DNA of 64,000 bases from positions 2,884,772 to 2,948,771 of the forward strand of contig OZ038325.1 of assembly GCA_964035795.1 (NCBI GenBank), read 5' to 3'. Numbering within the stretch: the first letter of the stretch is position 1; each line of letters opens with the position of its first letter. The DNA comes from Pterobdella sp. o SKG-2022. Its lineage: Eukaryota > Annelida > Clitellata > Hirudinida > Piscicolidae. The notes under the pieces were generated by a model that was given only the letters and a program-made list of their open reading frames with translations, was not told the DNA's origin and ran no database searches. Below, in pieces: positions 11,539 to 28,639 of the stretch. Position numbers and translations under genes: made by a program.

Positions 11539-12383
11539 TTTGAACTTTGATGGTATTTGTAGCTTCAATATGTGTGTTGAGGCTTGAAAATGTTCACGCC
11601 GGGACTTTTCGGAAACGCTTGCGCATAAAAGTTAACAAAAGTAAAAAATAAATTTTTAATTTCATAGACTTAATAAAAAAACATTAGCATGCTAATATTT
11701 TATGATAAAGCTATAATTACCAAAAATTATAGCTTATATTTGAATAAATGTATGAATTCTTCGAATTGTCGTTTTAGAAATAATTACTATACATAAGATG
11801 TCTTTGAAAAGTTACATAGACGTAACAGATAAGAAAACTTGATAAAAAAAACTGAAATATAAAATTCAAACTACATATAAATTTTCATTAAATCTCAAAG
11901 TGCTTTCTAAACAGCAGAAAACACTTCAAAACTGAAATAAGTTTACGTAATATGATATAAAAATGGTAGCACTCATTGATTAACCTACTCTAGGTCTGCT
12001 ACTTTTGAACCTATATAAAGGCTTCGACACTTGAGAAATTTTCAAGATTCAATCAAATTTAGCTTTTCAAACCATGCTTTAGATAGTTTTTATTATTGTC
12101 TTCAAGTACTTTCTAAATTTTAGGCTTATTGTTAAATCTGTATTGAAAACTTATTTATTTTTTCGACTAATAGTGCAGTAACTTTGATTTCCTAGCAACA
12201 TAATTACGCTCCTTATAGTTGAAACTCTACCAAGCAGCTCTCGAAGTATCCAACTGATCAAAGTGGTGAAGTTAACATAACTCTTAAAAAATAAAGAAAA
12301 CAAAACTAAAAATTTCAATCAAACAAAAAAATAAACATTATTAATGAGGTACCATATATTTTAACAAAAAATCCCGAAATAAG
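11539..12383. promoter_or_regulatory. Shared upstream region of ZNRD2 and GOT1
   Basis: 845 bp between two divergent start codons. Mostly AT-rich; no TATA box or other motif is convincing. It should contain the promoters and 5' untranslated regions of both genes, inferred from orientation only. Confidence 0.5.
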
Positions 12384-16555
<4,172 letters not shown>

Positions 16556-17354
16556 ACCAATGAAATGTTGATTGAGTTTTTTCTTTCAAAGAATTATAAT
16601 GGTGGTTGGGAAATACAATATTGATATTGAAAACGATAATGGTGGTTGGATGATGATGATATTGGGAATGGGGATGATTATGATAATGATGGTGGTGAGC
16701 ATGAGGATAATTTTATTGATAATGGAAGTATGAATAGTGAAATAAATGGGATATGGTTCGTGAGGTAAGATACAGCATGTTCAGATGGATGGTGTTAATA
16801 TTAAAATTAATAAGACTAATATTATCTGCAATAATATACATACACATGACGTCAGAAGCAACCAATGCGCTTAATGATATTATAAGTTTGTATGGGTTTT
16901 GGTACTTTGACATAAGGAGGCGGAGTTAAACGTGATAATGACGTAAGAAATTGAAAGGCGCGGTGAGACGTAATAGTGTAAACTTTTAAAAAAATTTTAC
17001 TCATTAGTTTTAATATATTTTGTATAATTTCTTTGTTTTTGCGTACATTTTTGTTTTTATTGAAATTTAATAAATTATGAAAACCTCATTTATTAAAAAA
17101 AAGGACAAAATCTTCAAAACGAAAAAAATAAATTTAAATATATTAAAAATATTTGCAATGATTAGTTGAACCAAGTCACCAAAAATCAAATGTAGTGTTG
17201 ATTACCTTGAACAGGCATATACATGATGAAAAAATTATATAACAATAATACAGCTTTTGAAGCAAAAATTTTCATTATTGTTATTATTCTAAATATTATT
17301 ATTGTTATTTGTGCTGTTATTGTTATTATTATATCATTCAAATAATTATTTTGA
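16556..17354. other. Convergent intergenic region between GOT1 and ETFA
   Basis: Holds the 3' untranslated regions of two converging genes. The first 150 bases continue the GATGATG/GGTGGT-rich sequence of the GOT1 tail; the rest is AT-rich with short TTA runs at about 17270-17335. No separate gene seen. Confidence 0.5.
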
Positions 17355-20300
17355 TTATTTTTTCTTCAGCAACTCGTTCATTTCCGGAACAGCCTGAAAT
17401 TTCATTGAATAAAATTATAATCTTTCTCATATAAGTATAAAAGAGCATCCAATTACACAACACTAAAAAACAAGTGTTGTCGCAAACAATACAACTAACA
17501 ATAGTCTCCTTCTGCCCATCAACCACCCTCTCCCACCCATACACCACCTTAAAAAGGTCAGCAACAAGGCCATAATCAGAGACAGCAAATATGGGAGCTT
17601 CTGCATCTTTGTTTATGGCTACAATAATCTGTGTGGTGGTGATTTTCAAATAATGATGGTGAATGTGATCTTCAATAATGATGATTAACAATAACTTTGT
17701 TGATCAAAATGATAAAATTGATGCTGCATATAATAATCATGATGATTAAAAATAAGAAGAAAACAATAACAACCTTACTCTCCTTCATTCCAGCCAGATG
17801 TTGGATGGCTCCTGAGATTCCCACTGCAATATACAACTCCTGGGTGAAAGGGGGTGGGGAAGAGAAAGGGTAGGATGAAATTGGGGTGTGGTGGAGAGAT
17901 TGGAGAGGAGTAATAGGAAAAAATGATAGGGTTGGGAGAAGGAATGATGGGTGTTATGAGAAAGTGGATAAATATGGTGAGATGGTGTTTTATGATGCCT
18001 GATTATAATTATTTTGAATAAAATGGTCTGAAACAACATTACAAAAATTTTGCCATGTATTTTTTTTGCAACAGCGACTAGATGTTTAAAACAATGAAGA
18101 TTCACATTACATACCAAACTCCACCCAAAAAACCTTTACCCAAACAGAATCAACTTACAGGTGCGACAATCTTGCCAGTTTGACCTATTTGAAGATCATT
18201 GGCTACGAAACCAGCATCAACAGCTGCTCTCGAAGCTCCCACAGCTCCGCCCTCCAGCAGATCAGCTAACTCGTACAACATTCCGAAATTCTCGCCGTTC
18301 TTCATACCACGCCCTCCACTCACTATCTTCTTGGCGCTTCCTGTGTGTGTTCTACATTAACAGAGCTTCATTGAAATTTTTTAAAAATCCTTATGAAACC
18401 CAATGTCTCAAAACCAATAAAACACACAAACAACCCAAGCCCACCTAACTCAGGCCGGTCAGACTTCACCAACTCCTGCTTCAGAAACTCACTCAGTCCT
18501 TCATTCGCCTTCTCATCTACAGACACTGTCATCAAAATTATGTTCATGAGCAATGATCACATACAAACAACTGAGTGGTCTTATATATCCCATGACCACT
18601 ATCAGTTTAATGTTTCACTACTTCCTCTCACCAGCCACCAACCACTCACTCTCGCCCACTTTTTCAAACCAAAACCATCAACCATTCTCCACACTCCACT
18701 TTCCTTCACTACAACACCACCCACTTCTCACCACAACACCACCCACCCTTCTCTACAGCACCACTCCCCCCATCGGCAGCCACACCCTCAAATGAGGTGC
18801 TTCTAATTGTCAATAACTTTATGACGTCACTGCTCTTTATCGTCTGCACTGCGTTTCCTGTTTGTGTGTAGGCACGAGGTAAAATGGCCTCCGTTAAATT
18901 TTTAAGTTTTCACAAGTTTAAAGTTGAATTTTTTAATTGAAAAATGGTTTAAAATAATTAATGTAAGGAGTTGATAATAATTTATTTCGAAACATCTCAT
19001 GTTGGATAAGTACAAAAGTTTAAAATAGTCTCGTATCACACCGAAATAACTTAAAAAATTTCAATTAGTGATATAATTATTTAATGCATAAATAAAACAA
19101 TAAAAAAGTATTCAAAATTTTAAGAAATCAAGTCTTAATGCTAAATTTGGATGTAAACAAAATTGGCGATCGAGCGGTTAAAAGTGAAAAGTATTAATTT
19201 TAATTGGCTGCGGAGAAAACTTCAAAATTTCAACGGAGGCCAAAGTCCAGAAAAAACAACAAGAAATGGCAACCATGCTCTGCACTTTCCTTGTGTTGGA
19301 CAAATGCAGTAGAAGAAGTGTGTGAAATGATATTAACTAAGAAAGTCATTTATACTATTACTAAAATAACAAAAATGCAAAAGTATACAACAAAACTTTA
19401 TAAAACAACAATAATAATTAAAAAGACAATAAGACATACCAGCATATATATTCCTCACAAAAGTCTCCTTGTCCTTGATGTTGATCACATCAGAGATGGG
19501 ACTGCTGTCCAGAAGGGCTGCTATGCGAGGAATGAGGTTCTGTGGGAATAAGAACGAGAGGGGATAATGAGTTGAATAGATGAAAAATAATGAAAAAAAA
19601 ATTTTTATGAAGGAAAGTAGATGAAAAAGAAGAAGAAATTACTTTGGCACCAATCCAAGATGGTCTGTAGCAGTTTAATGGTGGCTCAAAGAGTGGATTT
19701 TTATACTTAAAAACTAGATAACTCAGTTTAAAATTTCGAAATATTATTATTTAGAATAATTTCGATTTTTTTTACGAAATTTGATAGCTTAGCGCAAAAA
19801 CATACAAGAACTACCAAGCCTTTTTTTGGGCTTAATTTTGATTTTTTGTTTAACAGAAAAAAAAAATGAATTGGGAGTATCAACAATTTAATCCTTTGCA
19901 ACAACAAAAAAACACTTTAATACTAAAACACTAATAATAATTGATCAAATAATAAAGAAACCTTCCCAAAAGCACTGGCATCAGCCAGGATGTAGGGGAA
20001 GTTGTGTTGTTTTTGTTGGTCTATCACTACCTTCGTTAACACCTCTGATCATAGTAATAATAATATTAAAAAATAAAATTAAATAAATAAAATAACAGGT
20101 AGTATTTTCAGTATTTATTATTGTTGTTATCATTAATAAATTATTATTCTTATTATTACTATTACAATTATTATCATTATTACTATTATTCTGACCATCC
20201 CACTGCCTTTTCATTAGAAGCAAAGGCTTAGGGAGAAAACCCCGAAAATAAATTAGAAGTGTAGCCCCTTAAGCGGTTTGATGATGCATTGGCGTATCTC

Positions 20301-22125
20301 TCCGGCAGTACCATACTCGAGTCTTCACAGGATTTTTAAGATACGCTGGAGTGATATGATACCTAATACTGATGTTATAGAGCAAATCTTTCCAGTGTTA
20401 TTAACCACAAATGCGATGGGCTGGTCATATGGCAATCCAAAATTCCAAAACAACTTTTCGCAGCCAACTCAAAAATGGTCTAAAAAAAGTTGGAGCTCCA
20501 CAAAAACGCTATAAAGACTCCTTGAAGGCGCATCTAAAAGACTTCAACATAGACGCTTTCACGTGGGAAGACTGCTTCTGACAAGTCTACACTATGGTGC
20601 ACTTTTCTCAGAAAAAAAAACAGTTAGATACCGCAAAAGAGGAACGAATGAAACGCAAAGCTGAAAAAGGTCTATCAGACAAACTTCCTACTTACTGTGC
20701 CAAACTTGCGGAAGATATTTTCACATGCAGGTTGGACTTTTCAGTCATTTGTGGATGCACAGATAATAATGAAAACTTTTTGTATATATGCCATTTTCAC
20801 TAATTAAATGTATTCAAATTTTTTAAATAACACATATTGTTACTATGATCATAAACGAAAACAAATCGGTGAACAGCAACATTCTTCAGACCAGCAAGAG
20901 AGTCTTTAAGGACACTATGCTCAGCCAGTAAAACCTTTTTCACTCCACTCACCTTTGTCAAGTCCTCTGCCACCTTTTGAAACATAATAATAAAATCAAA
21001 AATAAGTAACAATAATTGTAAAATAAAAAAACTAACATTGGTAATAACTACAGAAAAATAATGATTAAATACTGAGAACTGAAAAAAATGTAAAAATACG
21101 TTGAACTTTTAATATTCATTATTATTATTATTGTTAGGACTGGTGACTCACTCCTGTTGGAGGAACCCCTCTTGACATCATTCTACCTACTATGACCTTT
21201 GGTTGCCAGACATGGTCGTTGAGTGACACCAAACTAGAAGCACTATGCATATCTCAGGAATAAATGGAGTGAGCATTTCTAAGAATAACATTACTTGATA
21301 AAAAACCTAATACCTGAATTTGTACTAAGAAAAATATTTGCAACATTGAAGATACTGTCAAAGACAAATTATATTGGTGGACAGGGCATTTGGCAAGATT
21401 TAGGATAACCACTGGACACTCATTGTGACTCATTGGTATCCATGTGGAAACAAAAGAAGAAGAGCCAGACCAAAAACAAGATGAATTGATCCTCTCAAAA
21501 AATACTATGGAGTCAATTGGATGGCTGTGGCAAATGACAGGAAGTGGTGGAAGATGTCGAAAGGGGTTCATCCAACAAAAGTGAGGCAACACTAAACGAG
21601 AAGGAAGATCATGCTTACTGTTTGAGTTTAGTAAAAAAGTATTCATTATTAACCTTATTATAATAGTACCCTTATTATTGGCAGCTAACCTTGGAACACT
21701 GGTTGCCAGCCACAAGACATGTGACCTCTCCGAGTTTGGAAGCAGCAGAGATGGTGTTGAGGGTTGAGGGAACAAACTTTGTGTTGTCGTGTTGCACAAT
21801 CACCAGTGTGCTGTTGTGTCTGCACAAGTTGCTCTGTGGTCATGTGGGAAAATTTTTAACTCTTGGAAGTTTAATTGAAATGTTGTGATTGAAGTTATTT
21901 AGATTGAATGATTGAAAATTTATGTATGTGAAGAAGGTATTGATATTGAATTTTCAAGTGACATAATAGCTTTTTGGCATTGTATGGGTTCATAAACGAG
22001 AACTTTCTGCCGACAACTCAAAGTTTATGGAATAAAATAAATTTTGAAACAAAATAGAATAAACTCACAAAAGGTTTGTGCAAAAATCCAGCATTTTTTG
22101 CGAATCTAAAAATCGAAGTGCTCAT
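17355..22125 (-). CDS. ETFA: Electron transfer flavoprotein alpha subunit (ETFA)
   Basis: Mitochondrial matrix flavoprotein subunit that passes electrons from acyl-CoA and other dehydrogenases to ETF-ubiquinone oxidoreductase. Eleven exons on the minus strand: 22125-22069, 21833-21690, 20973-20892, 20044-19962, 19539-19440, 18857-18747, 18525-18445, 18340-18159, 17839-17774, 17628-17548, 17393-17355; 341 residues (human 333). Exon 1 encodes a presequence ([19 protein letters not shown]). Then [31 protein letters not shown], and the FAD domain: [70 protein letters not shown]. The exon 7 acceptor may be 18525 or 18516 (three residues difference). Introns 2 and 3 carry LINE remnants in the opposite orientation. 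Head-to-head with TMEM143. Confidence 0.96.
20278..20780 (+). mobile_element. LINE 3'-end remnant inside an ETFA intron
   Basis: Broken plus-strand coding sequence typical of the region after a LINE reverse transcriptase: [18 protein letters not shown] near 20327-20380, [20 protein letters not shown] around 20496-20560, then a Cys/His segment ([17 protein letters not shown] in another frame near 20706-20753) like the terminal zinc knuckle. Several stops and frameshifts. Antisense to ETFA. Confidence 0.75.
21170..21600 (+). mobile_element. Second LINE remnant inside an ETFA intron
   Basis: Reads, with stops, [47 protein letters not shown] and a terminal [16 protein letters not shown] stretch. 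These follow the order of the LINE C-terminal region (YGCETWSL, MERAMLGITLRD, WAGHVARM, then the basic tail). The element type differs from the neighbouring remnant at 20278. Inactive. Confidence 0.8.
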
Positions 22126-22302
22126 TTTGGTGTAAAAGTATACTTTTAAGATCAGCGAATCAATTAATATAACCTTTAAAACTATTAAAAAATATCTCAT
22201 TGAAAATAATTTATAAAATTTATTTTTATCATAAAAAAATTTAGATTCATTAAAAAAAGCAAAATTTTAAGTCTGAAGGTTTTAGAGTGATCGTGAGTAA
22301 AA
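22126..22302. promoter_or_regulatory. Bidirectional promoter region of ETFA and TMEM143
   Basis: Only 177 bp separate the divergent start codons, so both promoters and both 5' untranslated regions must overlap or abut here. AT-rich, no TATA box chosen. Both products are predicted mitochondrial, so shared control is plausible but inferred. Confidence 0.6.
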
Positions 22303-24476
22303 ATGGCTCTCACCTTAGCCAGGTTTTCTAAAAAGTGTAGAAAATTTAACTCTTTTTTTTTGTTAAATCAGGTAAGTTTACGATTTTGCAAAATTATGAT
22401 TTATAAAAGATACTCATAATTGTTTCTCATTAAATGTTTAAACTATGGTTTTTTTTAAAAGGCATCCGACAAAAAGGCAAGACTATCAAATTGTATTATC
22501 TGCAGAAATTATTCATCAGTTGCTCCACAAATAGATAAATTCATTCCACTATCATCTCGCCACATTTTCAAGCAACTCATCCAAGAAAATGAGAAGACAA
22601 AAAACACCTATGATTTTGAAAACTTCTCCAGATTTGTAGAAACAACCATTTCCAAACAGAACCATAATGTTTTTCCTGAACTTAAAGTTTGCTTTATTTC
22701 TTTAATTAAAAATATTTCAAAATATCACCCATATTCTAATTTCCCATAAATGAAATAAATATTCATCATAAAATATTATTCAAATTTTTTTAATTCCACA
22801 TGATACATATAAAAATTGTATGTGTCAATTAATGATGTGAGTTTGACTTACAAAAAGCTTTGTGAAAAAAAAATACTTAGAGAAAATTGTTTCATATACT
22901 TTATTTTTTAAATATTTGGTTCAACCATTCTCTAATGAAAATCCCAAACCATTCCCAAACATTTATATCACCCAGTTCTTATACAGTCCTTTTGACCCTG
23001 ACCTTTCAACACCAAGCAATCTCACCAGCCATGAACTTTCTGATCGCAACTTTTGGTTTATGCAACACTTAAGTAACCTTTTGACCTCATCAGGGTTTGA
23101 GCAGATTCAAGAGTTGGAAAAGCCCATAAAAGGAGGGATTTTTGGACAAGGGGTTGTGGTGGAATGTAACACTGACAAGTATGATGTTTTTCAGGTAACT
23201 GAAAAGTTTTCATTCATAATGGTTAAACTAACATCAATATTGTGTTATTTAATTTATTGTTTGTTTCACCCAAATTCAATCCAGCATTATCATTTTCATG
23301 TACTAATACTTTTTGGTTAAAGATATGGGTCATGGGAGGTCAGAAAGATTTGGAGGCACCATCAGACACCCCAAACACCACAGCATCATTTCCGGACTCC
23401 CTCTTCAAGCGTCCCATGCTGTGGAGGCGTCCCAAGAGAGCAGTGGTAGTGAAGAGGGAGAAGGGAAGTGGCAAAGTGGATGTGAGGTTATTCAAAAGTG
23501 TATCCCATCCCTCACTTCTTCTTCCTCCACCTGACGCTCTGAAAATGCACCCTACATACAAAAACATCTTTGCCACATCTACAGCTCTCACTGTCTTCTT
23601 CCTTCTCTCTCGACCTTCCTTGATATACTTTCTCGGCACTGACCACCTTGGACGAACTCCACTAACCCTAGCTGGCTTTTTTGGAGGTGTCTCGGTGTTG
23701 ATGTGGGGATTGTTTAAACAACTACAGAAAAGTCATATGGATGCAGTGGTTGATGTCTTGTATGAAGGGGTTGTCTGCAGGAACCTCAACTGCATTGAAA
23801 CTCTGGTGCAACGAGCCCAAGAAGAGCTTCTTAAAGGTTATTGCTTTTATAACAAGCATTTCTATAATGATAGTCGTAGTATTAGTAGGAGTAACAATAA
23901 CAATGGCAATGTATCATCAATGGCACCTAAGATCCTCAGAAGCAAATATGGGGGCTTAGTATTACCTTCAATGGTTGTTGTATACCATAGCTGCATGATA
24001 ACCACTATAATGTCATTTTTTAACAAGTTTCTAAATTTTCTGTCTCTTATTTTATCTCAACATAAATGTTTTCATTATTCTATATATTATTTTCATTTCA
24101 CCATGAAGGATACCACATTGAATATTATTCAACTAATGATTTTCATACATTTCCAGGTGTGTTGTTAGCCTACCACTTCCTCACACTGAGTTCACAAGGT
24201 GTTTCAAAAGAGGACTTGGAGGCCAAAGTAGAGGAATGGGTGAAATCAGAAATGGGGGGAGTTGTGGTGAAAATCAACCTTGAAGACACCCTCAAATGGA
24301 TGAAAGATCAGTCACTTATTGAAGAAAACAATAATAATATAACCCTCACTGACCACCAACACCACTCCACTCACCACAGCCACTTGTTCCATAACTCCTT
24401 GTCTGACGTCATCACACCAACACCCTTCACCACCACCATTATACAGCAGGCTAGAAAGATGAAAGCTAAAGCTTAG
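22303..24476 (+). CDS. TMEM143: TMEM143-like mitochondrial membrane protein (DUF3754)
   Basis: Five exons, 22303-22371, 22462-22686, 22976-23194, 23323-23836 and 24157-24476, give 448 residues (human about 459). The N-terminus MALTLARFSKKCRKFNSFF is basic and hydrophobic, like a mitochondrial presequence. The DUF3754 signature follows: FIPLSSRHIFKQLI, FLYSPFDPDLSTP, IWVMGGQKD, KVDVRLFKSVSHPSLLLPPP, two hydrophobic segments (TALTVFFLLSRPSLIYFLG and LTLAGFFGGVSVLMWGLF), LYEGVVCRNLNCIETLVQRA, then LLAYHFL, VEEWVKSEMG and EDTLKWMKDQSLIE. The last 50 residues are Asn/His/Thr-rich. Donor at 23837 (AAAG/GTTATT) was chosen because it joins EELLKG to VLLAYHFL as in the family. Biochemical function is unknown. 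Confidence 0.9.
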
Positions 24477-25882
24477 GGTGTGTTAATACAAGTGCATTAG
24501 GATTGTATGGCATATGATACAATACAATATCAATTATGGTATAATACAACTTAAAATAATCATAATGACTGGATTATTTTGAAAGATGGTCATAAAGATG
24601 GCGTCAAAAATGGTTGTAATGGTTTGTATAATAGGTGTTATGTTTAGGTGTGCTGTGGGGTGATGTTTAAGGTCATATTACGTATATGGTGATAACTGTC
24701 AGTTTGGAAAGATACTAATAATTTTAAGCAATTTTTCGGGGATTTCAAGTTTTTTAAATAAATCTTTCAACCCAACAATAAGTATATATTTCAATAATAC
24801 AATATAAAGGATTTCGTTAAACTGACGTCTGTTAAACTATCTTTATCTCAAATAAAACTATTATAAATAATTATTTAATACTTTCATCATTTTATTTATA
24901 TTTAGTGTTAGCTTAAAAACAACATAATAAAATTGATTATGTTCATAAATTCATTAATGCTCAAGCTTTTTGGATTTACTGGCGTAGTAATGATCTCAAA
25001 TCATTATTCACTGAAACAATAAACCTTTGGATTCATTATTGCACCTAAAGATTTCAAAGCAAATTGAAAAGATTGGTGCATTAACTTGTGAAGGGTTTCT
25101 CATCATTGTTTTATTTTATTTCATCTTGTTCATTTACTTATTTGGCACTTGATAAAAAAAGCTGAATTTTTCGACCAATAATTTTATGAAGTGCTTCATA
25201 ATTTTGAATAATTTATTAAAACAAAAAATAGACATAAAGATTAGTCCTGGAAGTATGAAATGTAATAAAAAAAACTATAAAGAATATTGAAAAAGGCATA
25301 TATAAATGTGAAAACAGCATTAATAAGAAGTGTTAGTATACAAAGATGTATCTACACATGGTATTGTTTAAAAGTTTTTATTTCTAATTGTGAATAATTA
25401 TGTGTCTAAACAATGATAATGTTTGAAAATGAAATTTCAACTAAGCTTTTCTAAATGTCAATAATGAATTAATTCTAAAGAATATTAACATTCAAGACAC
25501 AAGTCTAAAAACTGAAAGTATGGTGCACTTAAGGAACTTTGAGATTTTAATTATCATGGTTGGCTTGAAGGTCGATGATTAGTGTGTGGTACGTGTGCGT
25601 ATGTGTGTGGCTTTCTATCACATTTTCAGAATACCAAAGGTAATGATGAGCAAATAAGAAAAATTTGATTAAACTAACTGGCGTCCAGCTATAAAAAAAC
25701 AACGAAAAATAATAAATGAAATATTTTTAAAAAATAAACCAAATATAAACAAAATAAATTAGATACAACATGAAAAATACATTAGATAAAACAAGCAGAA
25801 AACATTCCCCAAGATCCAACAACAAAACATTTCAACAATGCTGATACAAAACACCCCAAAACAACAACACCCTCCACAATCT
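24477..25882. other. Intergenic region between TMEM143 and the bZIP gene
   Basis: About 1.4 kb between two converging genes. AT-rich; contains an AATAAA at about 24757 that could serve TMEM143. No further coding sequence or repeat identified. Confidence 0.5.
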
Positions 25883-28065
25883 TTACTTATTGACTACTTC
25901 ACTCAACAACCTCTTAAGAATGGCTGCCTCAGTTTCCATAGCGGACACTTTTTTTTTCAAATCTTCATTCTCTCTTTCCAACATCTTCATTCTTTCCTCA
26001 ACTTCCTGCTGCCGTTGCTTTGACTGATAAATTAATGAGTTATATGAATATTCATGAAGCTCTAGCAAGCAAGCTGTGTGAGCCAGTTTGTATTCAACTA
26101 CATTCATATAGTGCACAACAAAATATTAAACAACCGCCTCTAATCAACCCATCAGAAGCTATCTAAAATCTTATTGATCATCTGCTATCCCAATTAAGAA
26201 CCAACAAATCATCTCTCCTCCGATCATATCTTAATGAAATGTCACCTTTATCTCATCCTTCACCATTGTGTCCTCTTTGTCACATTCACAAGAGACAAGT
26301 TTGTCTGGTCTACATGCCCAAATGACCCTTGAATAAAAACATTGTACTATTACATTAATGAGGAGTACAGTGCAATGTTGGAAGAGTGGGAGACTGAGCA
26401 TGCCGAGATCATGAAAGCCATGGAGAGATCCGGAAGCAGGTAGACCTCTATGATCAGAAGCACTGATACCTCGCTAGAGCAGTGCCAAAATTTATCCAGT
26501 TGACTAATGATGTGTATTCATCAATCCTGGATTTGAGTGCAGCACCTGGTGGGATGACTCAAAACTGTGTTCCTCATTCCATCGTCATCTTCTCAAAAAG
26601 TTCTGAAATTTTCTGGCCAAAAACGATAAGAAATGAAATACTAAACAAAAAAACTGGCCAAAAAGAGCTGAGTCTTACCATAAAACATTGAAGACTCACT
26701 TTGCCAGATCACATCTTGAGGCTTAACCAACTAGCATCAGCACAAATAAGGATGACCAGATACTTCTACACCAGCAATAAACTATTACCAGGTAGACCAA
26801 AAACGACTATAGCTTCTATCTTAAAAACAGACCTCAAAAAGGCTAACATCAAATTCCGCAAATTCCTTGACGAGTTGAGAAAGATGGCTACTGACAGAGA
26901 TAGATGAAAAACTGACTAATAATTAAAAATTTTTTTACATCGAATTGAATAATTTGACATAAAAAATTGTCAAATATCATCAGCACTACCAAAACAACAC
27001 TCACAACCATCATCATGACTACTCCGATGTTTTCCTTACTATACAATAACTAAAAACATCATTGCAACAAACAAGCCACCATCACTACCTTCATTCTGCT
27101 CTTTTTGACTGACTGATTATTTCTAAATCTTTTTTCCAAATACTCCTGTTTTTCCTTCTCTTCTTCTTCTACATCCTCACCCCATTCTGAAATAAAAATT
27201 GATATTTATGTGAATACACAAATATTGATTAAAAATAGTTATAATGCTACTAATATTAACCTAGGCATTTTCTTTTCAGATTTTTTTTAGAGACAGTATT
27301 GTTTCTTTTGATATTGTTGCTAATGTTGTTTTGTTTTTCTATTTTCACTATCTTGTTGTTGTTAGGAGTTGTGATAAACATCTCATCATGAGTTTTGTTG
27401 TTTGTGTTACTAATTCGTATGTTGTTGTTGAGATTCAAAGCTTCATTACCATCATTTAGCACTACCACATATGACTGGCCACACACCACACTACCATCAA
27501 CCACACCTATATTATTATTATTATTACCAATTTTTACATCTAATGTATTAAGAACAAAATTTTCATTTTTTTTGTTAGTAGAATGATCTTGAGTTTCTAC
27601 GTCATTGGAATTGACATCAAAAAAAAATTCATTATAAAAGTGAACAACTTCTTCCATCTTCTCACAGTCTGTTTCGATATTAAAATCTTTATTTTCAAAA
27701 ATGTTGTCCATTTCTGCAAACAAATCATCATCTTTCAGCTTTTCTGTTTCAAGTTCCGGAAGTTTGAAATCGGTGTCGATCATGTCATCAACGAAAAATT
27801 CATGCTCCAGAAACTCTGGAAGGGAAGAAGTTGAATCTTGGTGACTGATTAGCCTGCCGTTTGGCGATTGTGGGCTCTGCCAAGCGACAGGCCGGCAATC
27901 GACTGGTTTCGAGTGACCTCGATGCATCTGTAACTTTCCTCGTATACATTCCGTAGGTGTAGTAACAAGCGTTGAAAAATTAGACTGGATGTTGTTAAGT
28001 GAGTCTTTTGTAGATTGATCTTTGAACAAGTCTTCCCAATTGAAGTGTTCAAAGTCCTCTTGCAT
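25883..28065 (-). CDS. C/EBP-like bZIP transcription factor
   Basis: Three exons, 28065-27261, 27186-27089 and 26023-25883, give 347 residues. The long first exon encodes an acidic, Asn-rich region (starts MQEDFEHFNWEDLFK; later ELETEKLKDDDLFAEMDNIF), likely an activation domain. The bZIP is C-terminal: basic region YLEKRFRNNQSVKKSRMK on exon 2, then SKQRQQEVEERMKMLEREN and a zipper with leucines in LERENEDL, KKKVSAME, AAILKRLL. The RNNxxVxKSR core is C/EBP-type rather than ATF4 or PAR type, closest to C/EBP-gamma from memory. An intron splits the basic region from the zipper (phase 0). Nuclear DNA-binding dimer is inferred. The intron between exons 2 and 3 contains a LINE remnant. Head-to-head with MRPS2. 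Confidence 0.85.
26390..26935 (+). mobile_element. LINE C-terminal remnant in the bZIP gene intron
   Basis: Plus-strand sequence reads KKTGQKELSLTIKH, LPDHILRLNQLASAQIRM, LLPGRPKTTIASILKTDLKK and LRKMATDRDRWK. This is the order of the conserved tail of many LINEs (GHVLRM, GRPKTTW, DRxxW). It runs antisense to the host gene within its second intron. Stops near 26690 show it is inactive. Confidence 0.75.
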
Positions 28066-28639
28066 AGAAGTTTAAAAAGATAAGATTAAACTGATAAAGA
28101 CCCTAGGTTCTTTATCAAAGCGGAAATTGTATGCTTTCTCCAGTACTGAATCTTTTTTAATACCTTTTCCTCGAAACTTTTTGTGGACAAGTTATAAACG
28201 TGAAAAAGTTGATAAGAAGATAAAGAGCTCAGAATTGTTGAACTGATGAAAGATGATGTAATCGGCTATGGGATCAAAAACGAGGAAAACGGAATATGAC
28301 TTGTATAAAAATGTGATTAATCGCAAGGCTAGACCGGAGTTTATAAAGAGCAGTAGTCTATTTTAAGACTTTATGTCATCAAAAAGCTTTTTTATTGGTT
28401 GAAGTTACAGTAAAAAAAAGCGTGTTCTATTTTTAAACATCTTGCGCAATTTTCTTGTAACCTATGTAACTTCAAGTGCTCAAAAAAACTATTTTTTTCC
28501 TATTTTTTGAGTTTTTATTTTTTACATTAAGAAATAATATTAGAAGAATATAAATGTACTATTAAAAAAGTAAAAATTACATTCTTTGAGTAAAATAATT
28601 ACTTTTTTATCGCTCAAAACACTGATTATTTTCTTGAAA
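28066..28639. promoter_or_regulatory. Shared upstream region of the bZIP gene and MRPS2
   Basis: 574 bp between divergent start codons. Less AT-rich near 28120-28370 than the flanks. No specific element is claimed. Confidence 0.5.

Noticed and set aside
18553..18806. Thr/His/Pro-rich plus-strand frames near 18.6 kb
   Set aside because: CCAC-rich intron sequence plus antisense of an ETFA exon.
25883..28065. XBP1 or ATF4 identity for the bZIP gene
   Set aside because: The basic-region core RNNxxVxKSR with following SKQ is C/EBP-type; XBP1 and ATF4 have different cores, and no XBP1-type unconventional intron hairpin was seen.
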